Shown here: in pieces, positions 45,201-54,456 of the stretch | Position numbering within the stretch: the first letter of the stretch is position 1 | Layout of the letters: every line of letters begins with the position of its first letter | Assembly (NCBI GenBank): GCA_949987565.1 | Contig: OX465120.1 | Coordinates: forward strand, 7,144,587 to 7,208,586 | Reading direction: 5' to 3' | Length of the DNA stretch: 64,000 nucleotides | From: Luidia sarsii | Lineage: Eukaryota; Echinodermata; Asteroidea; Paxillosida; Luidiidae | Notes under the pieces: generated by a model | The model's database searches: none | What the model was told of the DNA's origin: nothing | The model's input: the letters and a program-made list of their open reading frames with translations, nothing else | Program-made: the position numbers and the translations under genes

Positions 45201-46992
45201 CCTAAAGTTTCCGTGGGTCTTCCTCTTTACCCCTCTTTTGTATTGTCCACTGGTATGGGAGTTCTACTCAGTATTAGTGTTTTGTTCAGTGAGTCTCTTT
45301 GAAATAGTAAGGAAACCGCCAGGTGTTAGCAAACCCCTGCGCATGGCAAAGTAAGTTAATGAATGCGTGGCCCTCTTTTAATGCAAATTTATTCAAAATA
45401 GTTACGTAAAAGAATGGAATGAGAGAGATTGAAGAAAAGAAATAGTGAGGGGAAGTGTTGTGTGGAGAGAGAGTATGGGAAGATCATGAATTGATGTACA
45501 TGAAAGAGGTCCAAGAAGTACTAGCTCCGATGTTTGAAAACATGTTGGCCTCTGACAGTAATTGAAAGACGGATTTGCCACCCAGCAAAAACAAAATTGA
45601 GGTGTTTGAGGCATCAGTCCCCAAAATCTTGCCCTAGAAATCAATAGCTATAGGACGTCAGATCGGGCCAGGAGAGAGCAGACCTCAAAAAGAAACCCCT
45701 ATAGGAGAAGCTCGTAGAAGTTATTTTCTTTCCTTTTAACACTTCATTCAAATTGCATTGGTCAGTTAAATCTACGTGATACAGCAAGTGAACAAAATTT
45801 AGATGTTTGTGAATTTGTCTTGGAAGCAAAACCATAATTATAATGAAATCTACGACACACATTTTTGAAGGTCGAAAGATGAACGGTTATACAATTTGAT
45901 GTACAGTATACAAAGGTATTTCTCCTGGAATTAAAGGATCATGATAGTATACAGAAACTTAATTTAAAGATGGCTGAAAACTAAAAGGTTGTAAAATCTG
46001 ATATGGTTAATCTTCTTAGTGTTGTTAGGGTTATATTTATGTTTTTAAAATATTTTAGATGGCCTTTGGCTGCCAGTGCCAAGAAACCTCCCTGGTGAGA
46101 CGCTCGTCAGCAAGCAGCCACCCTAACTGCTCCAATCCTCATAGAAGGACCACTTGCTGGATGTAGAGGGGACTGCAAGCTAGACGGCCCAGATCTAACA
46201 CCATTAAGGGAGGAAGGCTTAACCATTTAAATTAAAGAATAGTTATAAAGTTGTAAAAAAAACACCAATTGGAAACATAAGAAAATTAACATAAATTAAT
46301 TGTGTCTTTAGAAGAGAAACCTGTCTGCAATTAATTTTCAAAGCTAAAGAGAAACCAATATTGTATTTGTTGTTGTAAATTAATTGTCACGTATGAAAGG
46401 ATTGGAAGAAGAAGCGAAAGCGTGACCTATCTAAAATCAATATTGTCCAAAGAGAAACCAATATATCCTGTTTTTTATGGTGTAAATAGATTGTAAATAA
46501 AATAAAAGTAAATCTTAAAATTTAGTGGGCCTGACGTTTTGATCCTAGCAGGACCTTTCTCAAAGGCAGAGTGACAAGGACAACACAGATACATGTACAC
46601 GTAGGAAGGGGGAAGAGAGTGAATAGGACACGGATGAAAATCAAAGGACAAAGAGTAAAGCTGTTAGGGTGAGATCAAAGGGAAGGGCAAGGAGTAGGGT
46701 AGGGATTAGTGAGAAGAGGGGTAAAGATCAAAGAGAGAAGTGTGAAGGAATGAACACAAAAGAGGATCACAAAAGAGGAACACAAAAATAAAAGTAAACT
46801 AGTTGAAGTGTTATTTTCCCATAATTTGGTGTAACGTCGCCTTAATTCTTATACAGGGGTCTTATCGGTCCTGCATCTGAACGTAGAATAGAAGGCATCA
46901 CCAAGTCTAAGTTATCTGTCATCAACCACCTCCAGACCAACAAAGTCATGTCCTTCTTCCGGAGACCCACTCTAAAGAACTCTCCCACCTGA
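39233..46992 (+). CDS. Unidentified small protein gene, four exons, PIP-box-like C terminus
   Basis: Exons: 39233-39314, 45290-45350, 46059-46094, 46857-46992. Donors are GTGAGT, GTAAGT and GTGAGA; acceptors 'ttgttcag', 'tattttag' and 'cttatacag'. Phases 1, 2 and 2 all match, giving about 104 aa. The start 'aaagATGGCTGCC' also forms a YY1-like AAGATGGC motif, common at animal promoters. Exon 1 codes 'MAATFCIVGQERHLLDHL', exon 2 'VRKPPGVSKPLRMAK', and the last exon ends 'NKVMSFFRRPTLKNSPT'. The spacing of V and FF ('xxVMSFF') resembles a PCNA-binding PIP box without its usual Gln. I do not recognise the family. Intron 1 is 6 kb and full of mobile elements, and further exons could be hidden there. 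Confidence 0.6.
39921..40763. mobile_element. PIF/Harbinger-like non-autonomous element H2
   Basis: The 837-bp element begins 'aggccttttcaatctag' (39924) and ends 'gtgtgaaaaggctt' (40760). TAA lies on both sides. The interior has repeated 'caacccgggttga' palindromes, like the 'acacgggt' palindromes in H1. The insertion point is the centre of a palindrome: 'actaactcag' before and 'ctgagttagt' after. Confidence 0.82.
41212..41569. mobile_element. MITE M2, copy 1
   Basis: The ends are 'ggcactagcaaagatctta' and, reversed, 'ggcactggtgcccaaagatc', with 'gcgcgcaagat'-type subterminal repeats. The interior is shared in inverted orientation with 42830-43190 ('ttactaaaatggc', 'cagtgcgtacttca'). Confidence 0.7.
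41673..41782. repeat. Perfect long hairpin
   Basis: Arms 41673-41714 and 41741-41782 are inverted copies of 42 bp with one mismatch, around a 26-bp loop. It may be a small MITE. The flanks share 'acaagta' and 'acaagtta'. Confidence 0.85.
41913..41997. mobile_element. Small inverted-repeat element with T run
   Basis: The ends 'agtccgaattacttggaccc' and 'gggtccaagttactcggact' enclose a run of about 20 T. The motif 'gtccaagttac' also occurs at 39557 and 41789, suggesting a dispersed family. Confidence 0.75.
42420..42545 (+). mobile_element. Penelope-like tail fragment
   Basis: Reads 'aggatcgatacgtcag', then 'ttttgcattttggtaa' and 'cagtaagcagtttgcaaaat'. It follows a short TACTAG repeat (42386-42420). 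Confidence 0.6.
42830..43190. mobile_element. MITE M2, copy 2
   Basis: Inverted relative to 41212-41569. The ends carry 'gcaaagatct', 'gcgcgcaagat' and the reversed equivalents 'atcttgcgcgc' and 'agatcttta'. Confidence 0.65.
43230..44200. mobile_element. TTAA-flanked element K2
   Basis: TTAA at 43230-43233 and 44197-44200. The ends 'aggtcaactgcaatgca' and, reversed, 'agatcaactgaagtgca' match at 14 of 17. The 963-bp interior has a 98-aa + frame (43308-43604) that ends 'VVEDCSSGINMYFRP'. I do not recognise it and it may be spurious. The TTAA ends suggest a Kolobok- or piggyBac-type element unrelated to K1. Confidence 0.75.
44330..44525 (+). mobile_element. Penelope-like 3' UTR and tail
   Basis: Pyrimidine-rich UTR (44330-44460), then 'cctttgagaaag', 'gtcctgctaggat' and 'aacgtcaggcc'. 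The usual tail is interrupted by 'tac'. Confidence 0.65.
46505..46795 (-). mobile_element. Penelope-like 3' UTR and tail
   Basis: Reversed tail at 46515-46570 and reversed UTR to 46770, in the last intron of the unidentified gene, about 60 bp before its final exon. Confidence 0.75.
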
Positions 46993-47145
46993 TCCGGTGA
47001 TCCTCACAGTAAGACCAGTGTCCATTGTACGGCATTATCAGATACCTTCGTCAGATAACCCGCCAAGTGACGAGAGCCAGTTGCAGAGTGCTCCTCAATC
47101 GAGTCTGGAATGGGCAGCCACTGAGATTGAAGGACGGTCACCATT

Positions 47146-47436
47146 AGCCCTTTCCAGACGATGCTGAAAAAAATTCAAGGCTTGAGAGAGAATTTAGCGT
47201 AGGCACTGTAGCATGCATGGGACGTCGAACATGTACGTTGTACATATATACAATAAACAGTTCCCCTTCACACGATATGTTACAAAATTGTTCAAGTGTT
47301 CACCAGGGACATCGATCGGTCACTCTCAAGCATTGGTAACCTTTCACACAATGCCACTTGTGTAAGATTTCTCATGTATGAGACATTTTCTCAAGCCTTG
47401 CGCGGGTTTTTTTTTCAGCGCCGTCAGAAAAGGCCC
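47146..47436. mobile_element. MITE covering the 3' end of the unidentified gene
   Basis: The left end 'gccctttccagacgatgctg' and the right end, reversed, 'gggccttttctgacggcgct' form an inverted repeat; 'tcaaggcttgagag' and its counterpart 'ctctcaagcc'-like tract lie inside. TTA occurs on both sides. Confidence 0.7.
47252..47257 (+). terminator. Candidate poly(A) signal of the unidentified gene
   Basis: AATAAA 260 bp after the stop at 46990-46992 and inside the MITE at 47146-47436. I saw no other hexamer between the stop and this one. Confidence 0.5.
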
Positions 47437-47629
47437 ATTATATTGTCAACGTCTAAACCACCTTGCCTCCGATTCCAAACACTCGATCCCATCACTCTTC
47501 ACGTGCCCATGTATAGGCTATATCTGCGACTTATAACTGCCGCAGCACTATACTTGGGCTATATAGTTCTTCTTACCCAGATGGTGACACGCTATAAGAC
47601 TGAGCATCACCTCTGGCATGCATCTTCTC

Positions 47630-48960
47630 TACGACCCCAAGCAACCAGGCAGTTTCCACTTCGGCCGTTGGAACACCAGCTCCATGGCACCCAGACCTGG
47701 CCTTCGTCAACAGACTTGGTCCTGCCCCTGCCCGCATCATCCTTGACCATTTTCTGATAACTACAGTCAGATCATGGTCAGATCAACCTCATTCCCTCCC
47801 AAGCCATGCAGTTATCAGAGGTGGGATTTCAGCAAAGCTGCATGACTGGCACCAGTTTAAAAGCCTTATGGACGCGGGAGTTTGCACCGGCTTCCCACTC
47901 ATTATCCTCTGACCTGGACCATTCATGCATAGGCCTGTGCATTTGTGCATGGTCTCCTTATCAGTGCCGGCTGAGCAAAACCGTATACCACCCCCGCGGC
48001 TTCCACAAAATGCTACATTCCACTATGGGATAATGAATGTTCCTCCGTGCAGAGCGTGGTGACGAAGAAGCACGGCACTGGCAGACTGTCTTGACAGGGA
48101 ACATAAATTATAGAGAGCGCTGGGAGGAGACTGTGCGAGGAATTGGCTTCTCCCACTCCAGCAGGCTAGGCTGGAAATCCGTCAACCGTCTCACAGGCAG
48201 AAGCTCAAAAACCAAGATATGATGCCCAGGGCCTGCAAACTCCATCGCACCTTTTGGATAATCATAACGGGAGGTTGATGGCTTCCTCTCGACTCCCTTC
48301 AGCACCGAGGAGCTTACCCTAGCCGTCCGCCAACTCAAGAGCGGAAACTTAGGGCACAGCTGGGCTCCAGACAACATCCGAACGGAATTCCTCATCCACT
48401 GTGGCCATCAATGTCTGGAATGGCTCACGGGTTGCTACTGCCTCTCAAACCTTATACCCAAGATCTGGCGTAAGTCAACAGTCATCGTCAAACCGAAACC
48501 CAATCAACCAATTGATGACCCTTGTGTGGTTTATTTCTACCATCATCTCAAACTGTAGTTTCATCCTCAAGACAAGTGATGGGTAGACCATGCAGTAAAC
48601 TGCGTCGTCAAAAAACGCTCAGTCAAGGCTCAGTTTTGCTTCCACATTGTTTAACATCTATCTCAGGGATCTCTCTCCTACCTCGTCATCCATGTATGCT
48701 GATGCAGATGACCTTGTACTCCTGTCCCCAGACAGAAGCTGGACGATGGTAAGAGACCGTATACTAGAGACGTATACTAGAGACCGTATACTAGAGACGT
48801 ATACTAGAGACCATATACGTCAGACATGGATGTTCTGGCTGCGTACCTGAGGACATGGAGACTCAGGCTAAGCACCAACAAAACCGCATCAACACCCTTA
48901 ACTCTGAACACGAAGAAGACCCATGGACAGCCCGCTGGTCGCCTACTGCTCTGGAGTCGG
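47630..48960 (+). pseudogene. Decayed non-LTR retrotransposon (LINE)
   Basis: Pieces in order, in changing frames: an endonuclease end ('TWPSSTDLVLP'), a linker typical of LINE ORF2 ('GFSHSSRLGWKSVNRLTGR' at about 48140-48200), RT blocks ('LRQLKSG', 'GHSWAPDNIRTEFL', 'IPKIWRKSTVIVKPK'), the catalytic box written YADADD (about 48695) and a later block 'LAAYLRTWRLRLSTNKT'. Many frameshifts and stops. The clade is not assigned. Confidence 0.78.
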
Positions 48961-49440
48961 GCGTTTCGGTTCCAACATGCACCGCTGGGGTCTTCGCCCT
49001 AATTCGGTAGCTTGACCGTGTGCACGGCGCCCCTCGGAGCAGACCTCACATCACCTGGGGGAACCCCAGCCGATCTGTCTGACCCAAGTCAAGAGACCAC
49101 TGACTGGTTGCGGCAACTCCGTGGACTGGAGTCGGAAGCAAATTTCTCTCATGTGAAAGAAGAACATTCCGTATACAATGGCTTGCAATGGAAGGCGCGA
49201 CCTTTTGACAAAGACAGAGGTGAATGGTACACTTCGACACTTGCAGACCAATATTTCAATTTTTGTGGCCAAACAGGTCTGACGGGATAGCTGCTGCCGT
49301 CAGAGCAAACCGGAGCCTAACCCGTGCCAAGACCCGGGTTTTTTTCAGGGTGATTTTGGTTACGTTATTTTCGTATACGGGGTAATGATTCTTATTTATT
49401 TATTTATTTATCTTTTTTTGGTGGGGGGTGGGAGGTTTTG
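48961..49440. other. No gene recognised
   Basis: A 92-codon + frame (49012-49290) is open but resembles nothing I know. A TTTA microsatellite is at 49391-49412 and a G-rich run follows. Confidence 0.45.
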
Positions 49441-49499
49441 GGGTGGTTATTATGGTCCGCCCACAAGTAGATTTAATGTGGTGCACCCTTTAAAACAAC

Positions 49500-50035
49500 A
49501 AAACCAAAAGCACGCTGCCAACGGTTAGCCTATTAGCGTGTTAGAGGTGTGGATATTTTATACGTAATTCAAGTGGCTTCGTGCAAAAACGCTCGACTAG
49601 CAAGTAGCAACGTGAAGGTTAGTTGTTCGATTCGCGATGTGGTCGTGTTTTTCATGATATATTTTTTCTCGGCAGATCAAACACCAGCATCACATGTGGC
49701 GCACCCAGATGGCTCGCTGTGATGCTGGGACTATCCTCGAAACTGTCCTGGGACTGTCCTGGGACTGTCCTCAAAATCCAGGTTCGCGTCTTCGTACAGG
49801 GACACTGGCGTTTGGTCGACTCGGTGACCAAGGTCTAGGGCCGCTGTGTTTCCTCCGTCAGTCATGGCGCATATGGGTCTACGGCCTATATGGATGAGGG
49901 CAGGGAAGGAAGTGCGGTGGACCGGTAAACCGAGGCCAGAAGAGCTCTATATAGAACCATGCACACGGAACGACCCTGGATGACCCGGGAGATCCGAAAG
50001 CTTGGTCTGACACCGCATAACTTCTTGTCTCCCGA
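49500..50035 (+). repeat. Dispersed repeat R1, copy 2
   Basis: Same order of blocks as 3130-3620, with the middle expanded by a tandem 'gggactgtcct' (49731-49771). The first part contains a pol III-like B box 'gttcgattcgc' at 49625, which supports a SINE origin. Confidence 0.6.
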
Positions 50036-50440
50036 CCTTTTGATTTCTGTATCGTTGTATGAAATTAAATAATGTTATCTTTTCTTTTAATTTCTTTTAT
50101 CCCAGGTCCTTGCCTCTGCACAGTAGTTATATTCGCGCGAATAAAGGCCTACATTTGGGTCAACATTTGGAGCATTCCATTATTTTAATAACTGGTGAGA
50201 TTACACTTTTACAGCTTATAAGCGGACCTCTAACTTGGTCCATCAAATCCCCCGTTTGTTAATTTTTGACCAAAAAACAACTATAGACTCCCATTTATGT
50301 AAAAATGACGATCAAAAATCACCGTTTTAATAGCGCGCCGTAGCCGAATCGATAAAAGGATGAATGACGTCATAATGATATGCAATGACCCCGTAACGTA
50401 CAGCTTGGGAGCATAGCTATAGAAAGGTTATTTTATTCTT

Positions 50441-50693
50441 TGGCCGTTTTCAAAAGGAAGGCTTAGGCTCGGGCTCAGGCTTCGTCTACGTCTGACAAAA
50501 CCTGAGAATCCAGGTTGTGATTTGTTTCCGAATTTGAAGGTTTGTTGGCTTGATAGGTACAGAGTGTTAACCAAGAAACTGGGGCCAAACGCTTGTTTTG
50601 AGATGCCTGTGACATTATAACGAGTAAGATAAATATGACCGAAGCCTAAGCCCGAGCCTAAGCCTTTATTTCGAAAACGGCCTATATCTGTGT
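50441..50693. mobile_element. GGCCGTTTTC MITE, complete copy
   Basis: Both terminal repeats are present: 'ggccgttttc' with 'ggcttaggctcgggctcagg' and, reversed, 'ggccgttttcgaaataaagg' with 'cttaggctcgggcttagg'. The internal part matches 12529-12665. The target duplication is not clear. Confidence 0.85.
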
Positions 50694-50869
50694 TGGGAGT
50701 CCCAGACTTGTTTGTGTATGCTACAACAGGATGCCATAGTGGACACGCGCTGTAAAGCTTGTTCCAAGGCCCCTCGTGTTTAGTTTGTTACAGCGTGATA
50801 ACCACTTTATTTCCTCTGAACACATTGCCACCGCTATGTACGATGCCACAATCGTGTGTATAGTTGGTT

Positions 50870-51588
50870 AGTAGTATGTTGTGACCGATGTGCACCCCTT
50901 TTGGTGGTGCAAAAATGTGCAGGTGGTGCAGGTGGTGCAGGTGGTGCAGGTGGTGCGGGTGGTGCGGGTGATGCGGGTGGTGCGGATGTGCGGGTGGTGC
51001 GGTTGGTGCGGGTGGTGCGGATGTGCGGGTGGTGATGTACGTGGTGCGGTAATGGTGGACGCATAGGCCTACGGCTATTTTGTATTGCATTGTTGCCTTT
51101 TTAAAATTATTATTATTATTAATTTTTTTTAATTTTTTTTTTTGTTTTTTTGTTTTTTTAATTTTTTTTCCCCCAGCGTTTTCTAACAAACAAACAAACA
51201 AACAAACAAACAAACCACACCCAAACAGACAAAGGAACAAAAAAGTCAAACAACAGCTACGAATTGCGACAAGGGAGTTGGGTTAAATAACGGTCGAAAC
51301 GGGTGCCTAAAACCAACCGGAACTCACCAGAACATTCCTTATGTGGTCAACGGGCGATATACGGTTTGAATGATTTTATTGAACTCTTTCATACTTCACA
51401 AATCTTTACAAATCAAGGTAGGTGGTTGTTCTGCCGTCATAAGCCACTTTCTTTCTTTCTTTTTGGATATAAGTATGAAAATGCAGTTTTCAACATTACG
51501 TTACATACGTTTGTATGGTTCAGTTTAACTAATAAACAAACAAAAAAGCTACCAGTGGCAGTATCTATCTAATGGTAGTCGTTATCAA
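50870..51588. repeat. Element B left terminal inverted repeat
   Basis: The arm includes the ATG of the cargo ORF (51572), so its first five codons are repeated in mirror in the other arm. The - strand AATAAA at 51380-51375 would end a leftward transcript. Confidence 0.9.
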
Positions 51589-52132
51589 ACCGGGATTTAA
51601 AAGGCGTAGATGTCAGGATTCAGAAACAGACAGCAGCGGAACTGAATCTACAATTGATGGTGACGGGACTGAATCTAAGGATGATGGTGACGATTTGGAG
51701 GAGAGTGATGACGAATCAGAGGAAGAAACTGACGATGACTTGTCGGAAGAAGATGGGTCCAGCTCTGAATTGGAAGATAATATCGCTTACCAAGACTGGT
51801 TGAAAGAGGCCAAAGAGGCAACCAAAGATATGTGGAATGAGAAACACGAGAAGTACATCGACAATGGTATGGACGAAGATGAAGCCGAAGACAAAGCCAA
51901 TAGGAAAACCTGCTGGGCAGTCAAGAGAATCTTCTTTGACAACTACAAGGATTTCCTGTCAAGTTACTTGCATCTTGAAGAAAATGAAACCCACCAAGTT
52001 ATTCTCGCAGATCTCAAAGAAAAACTAGATAAAGGCATGGAAGTTGACAAGGCCCTGGACAGGGTAATGGTTAAACACTATGCCGAATTTCTCGGCTTGT
52101 TCCAACATGATGAAAGCGGAAGAAAAAGTTAG
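51572..52132 (+). CDS. Element B cargo protein, 186 aa, acidic N terminus
   Basis: ATG at 51572, stop TAG at 52130-52132. A short basic patch (residues 9-13, FKRRR) is followed by a long Asp/Glu/Ser tract (17-69). A helical domain of about 115 residues then has 'GMDEDEAEDKA' (99-109), 'FFDNYKDFLSSYL' (121-133) and 'GMEVDKALDRV' (155-165). The paired 'GM-x-x-x-x-A' motifs suggest an internal repeat. I have a vague memory of similar acidic-helical proteins in invertebrate genomes but cannot name a family. The intact frame, with acidic tract and helices in one module, argues for real coding. A nuclear, protein-binding role would fit the basic patch and acidic tract but is inference. Poly(A) lies at 53234-53239 in the right arm. 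Confidence 0.65.
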   Translation: MVVVIKPGFKRRRCQDSETDSSGTESTIDGDGTESKDDGDDLEESDDESEEETDDDLSEEDGSSSELEDNIAYQDWLKEAKEATKDMWNEKHEKYIDNGMDEDEAEDKANRKTCWAVKRIFFDNYKDFLSSYLHLEENETHQVILADLKEKLDKGMEVDKALDRVMVKHYAEFLGLFQHDESGRKS

Positions 52133-52154
52133 AGATGGTAAGGATTAGAGAATC

Positions 52155-52375
52155 CTATTTCTTTATGAGAGCAAAATGAGCAGGTCGATGAGCAAAATGA
52201 GCAGGAAATGAGCAAGATGAGCAAAATGAGCAGGAAATGAGCAGGAAATGAGCAAAATGAGTACGTGAATGAGCAAAATGAGCAAGTGAATGAGCAAAAT
52301 GAGCAGGTGGACGAGTACAATGAGCAGGTCGATGAGCAACATGAGCAGGTGGATGAGTACAATGAGCAGGTCCCG
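52155..52375 (-). repeat. GCTCATT minisatellite in element B core
   Basis: About 220 bp of 'gagcaaaatgagcagg' units on +, equal to 'cctgctcattttgctc' on -. It is the same unit as in element A at 5845-5925. The open frames it creates are repeat products. Confidence 0.85.
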
Positions 52376-52554
52376 ATTCCTGTTTGATGTTTTTAGATGG
52401 ATGCACAGATGACGATGAGTACGTTGCCGACTGCAAGCAGTCAAGTCTCTTGAAGACTTCCACGACCGCGCTCAAATACGTCAATCGGACAATATACCTT
52501 CATTAGAATTACCGACACTGTTCGTGGCCGGCATTGAACCGACATCAATAACAT

Positions 52555-52875
52555 TCAGCCTTCTAGATTCCCTCTTTGTTCTGTCCGATAGACACTCACA
52601 GATCCCTCTTTGTCCTGCCCGAGAGAGATTTGCGGGCCCCGCATTACCCCTCGTCGTTCTGTCCAATAGAGGCGTGTAGGTCCCTGATTATCCCCCTCTT
52701 TGTTTGGTTCGATAGAGACGTGCAGGTCGCTCATTACCCCCTCATCGTTCTTTCCAATAGAGACGCGCAGGTCCCTGATTAAGCCCTCTTTGTTTTGTTC
52801 GATCGAGACTAATGTCCCCTTGACTCGGACTTGTAGTAACAACTCACCTAGCACCGATTCAACGTGCCCTGTCAC
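52555..52875 (-). other. Imperfect tandem repeat of about 59 bp with a - strand open frame
   Basis: About four units of 'ccctctttgttctgtcc' and 'gatagagacgtgcaggtc' (+ strand). On - a 106-codon frame reads repeated 'DLRVSIGKNDEG'-like motifs. It points toward the poly(A) signal in the left arm. It could be a second, convergent cargo gene, but no start context or known domain supports this. Confidence 0.4.
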
Positions 52876-53029
52876 CCTCGCAGACGATCATTACGCGTTC
52901 CATCTTCGGACTGAACACAACTGCACCGGCTTCACTTTTTGCTTTGTCATCAAGTTAGTATCAATACACATTGATTTGTTGTTTTGTTTTTGTTTTTTAC
53001 TTAGTAGTCTAATTTAAATGTACATTTGA

Positions 53030-53748
53030 TAACGACTACCATTAGATAGATACTGCCACTGGTAGCTTTTTTGTTTGTTTATTAGTTAAACTGAACCATA
53101 CAAACGTATGTAACGTAATGTTGAAAACTGCATTTTCATACTTATATCCAAAAAGAAAGAAAGAAAGTGGCTTATGACGGCAGAACAACCACCTACCTTG
53201 ATTTGTAAAGATTTGTGAAGTATGAAAGAGTTCAATAAAATCATTCAAACCGTATATCGCCCGTTGACCACATAAGGAATGTTCTGGTGAGTTCCGGTTG
53301 GTTTTAGGCACCCGTTTCGACCGTTATTTAACCCAACTCCCTTGTCGCAATTCGTAGCTGTTGTTTGACTTTTTTGTTCCTTTGTCTGTTTGGGTGTGGT
53401 TTGTTTGTTTGTTTGTTTGTTTGTTTGTTTGTTAGAAAACGCTGGGGGGAAAAAAATTTAAAAAACAAAAAAACAAAAAAAAAAATTAAAAAAAATTAAT
53501 AATAATAATAATTTTAAAAAGGCAACAATGCAATACAAAATAGCCGTAGGCCTATGCGTCCACCATTACCGCACCACGTACATCACCACCCGCACATCCG
53601 CACCACCCGCACCAACCGCACCACCCGCACATCCGCACCACCCGCATCACCCGCACCACCCGCACCACCTGCACCACCTGCACCACCTGCACCACCTGCA
53701 CATTTTTGCACCACCAAAAGGGGTGCACATCGGTCACAACATACTACT
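53030..53748. repeat. Element B right terminal inverted repeat
   Basis: Mirror of 50870-51588 with no difference that I can see. Contains the outward AATAAA at 53234-53239. Confidence 0.9.
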
Positions 53749-53754
53749 TTGGTT

Positions 53755-54456
53755 GTAGTCGAAACACCGGCAAACATTCGGGATGCCTCCTGTCTTTTCA
53801 ACACGACGCGAGTGGATCCGCTTCGTAAAGAACGCGCTCTGACTGAAAGGCTTCAATATAAAAGGCTTTGAAAGGCTTCACTTTGCCATGGTATTAGTCT
53901 GAGTAACTTGGACCGTAACTGTCTTACATTCAATTTCCCCCAAAAAAAACAAAGCTGAGTGTGGGCTATAAACAATTGTTCAAAAGCTCATTCATACAAA
54001 AACAGGCTAGTACCAGTGATTGTTCAACAGCCGATCATTCGCTGGCTGTTCGGGGGACTGGGACATCGCGTCCGTCGGCCTCGGCGCCTCTGTTCGCTGC
54101 CAAGGGCTAGAACCAATATGGCTCAGCACCTCCGACATTTTCAAGCGTGCACCGACTACGCGCTAACTGAATCAATAATGTGTTGTACAAGCCATGCTGT
54201 AGTCCAGGAACACGACCCTATCGCGCGTGCATTTCGTTGTTTTGCGCGACTCCGAAGATGCACGTCGCGCATGATACGAACCCCTCAAAAAAGTCTATTT
54301 TTGCGGGTTAGATTTAACAAACAGATACGACGGAAAGAATATACTAATACACAACCACACGTACTAACATTGGTACCACTGCATGGCTGGTTCCCCTCAG
54401 AACCGCGCATCAATAAAAATAGAGAAATCTGACACTATATATGTCACCGCAAACTA
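53755..54456. other. No gene recognised
   Basis: A 157-codon + frame (53959-54432) is open but has no family resemblance and a composition like neighbouring DNA. I do not call it a gene. Confidence 0.4.

Larger units (their letters stand above)
50870..53748. mobile_element. Long-inverted-repeat element B (mini-Polinton candidate)
   Basis: Begins AGTAGTAT, ends ATACTACT, and is flanked by a perfect 6-bp duplication TTGGTT (50864-50869, 53749-53754). The arms are 719 bp each (50870-51588, 53030-53748) and look identical by eye, so the insertion is young. From outside in, each arm has the terminus, a 'ggtggtgcaggtggtgc' minisatellite, an A-rich stretch with AAAC repeats, the block conserved with element A ('gcctaaaaccaaccggaac', 'ttatgtggtcaac') and a poly(A) signal pointing outward. 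The core holds the 186-aa ORF, the GCTCATT repeats also seen in A, and a 60-bp-type repeat. No transposition enzyme is encoded. Confidence 0.87.

Noticed and set aside
45402..45644. - strand ORFs near 45.5 kb
   Set aside because: No recognisable domain; they lie in an intron of the + strand gene.
53959..54432. 157-codon ORF
   Set aside because: No family resemblance, no splice or promoter support, and neighbouring DNA is repetitive.
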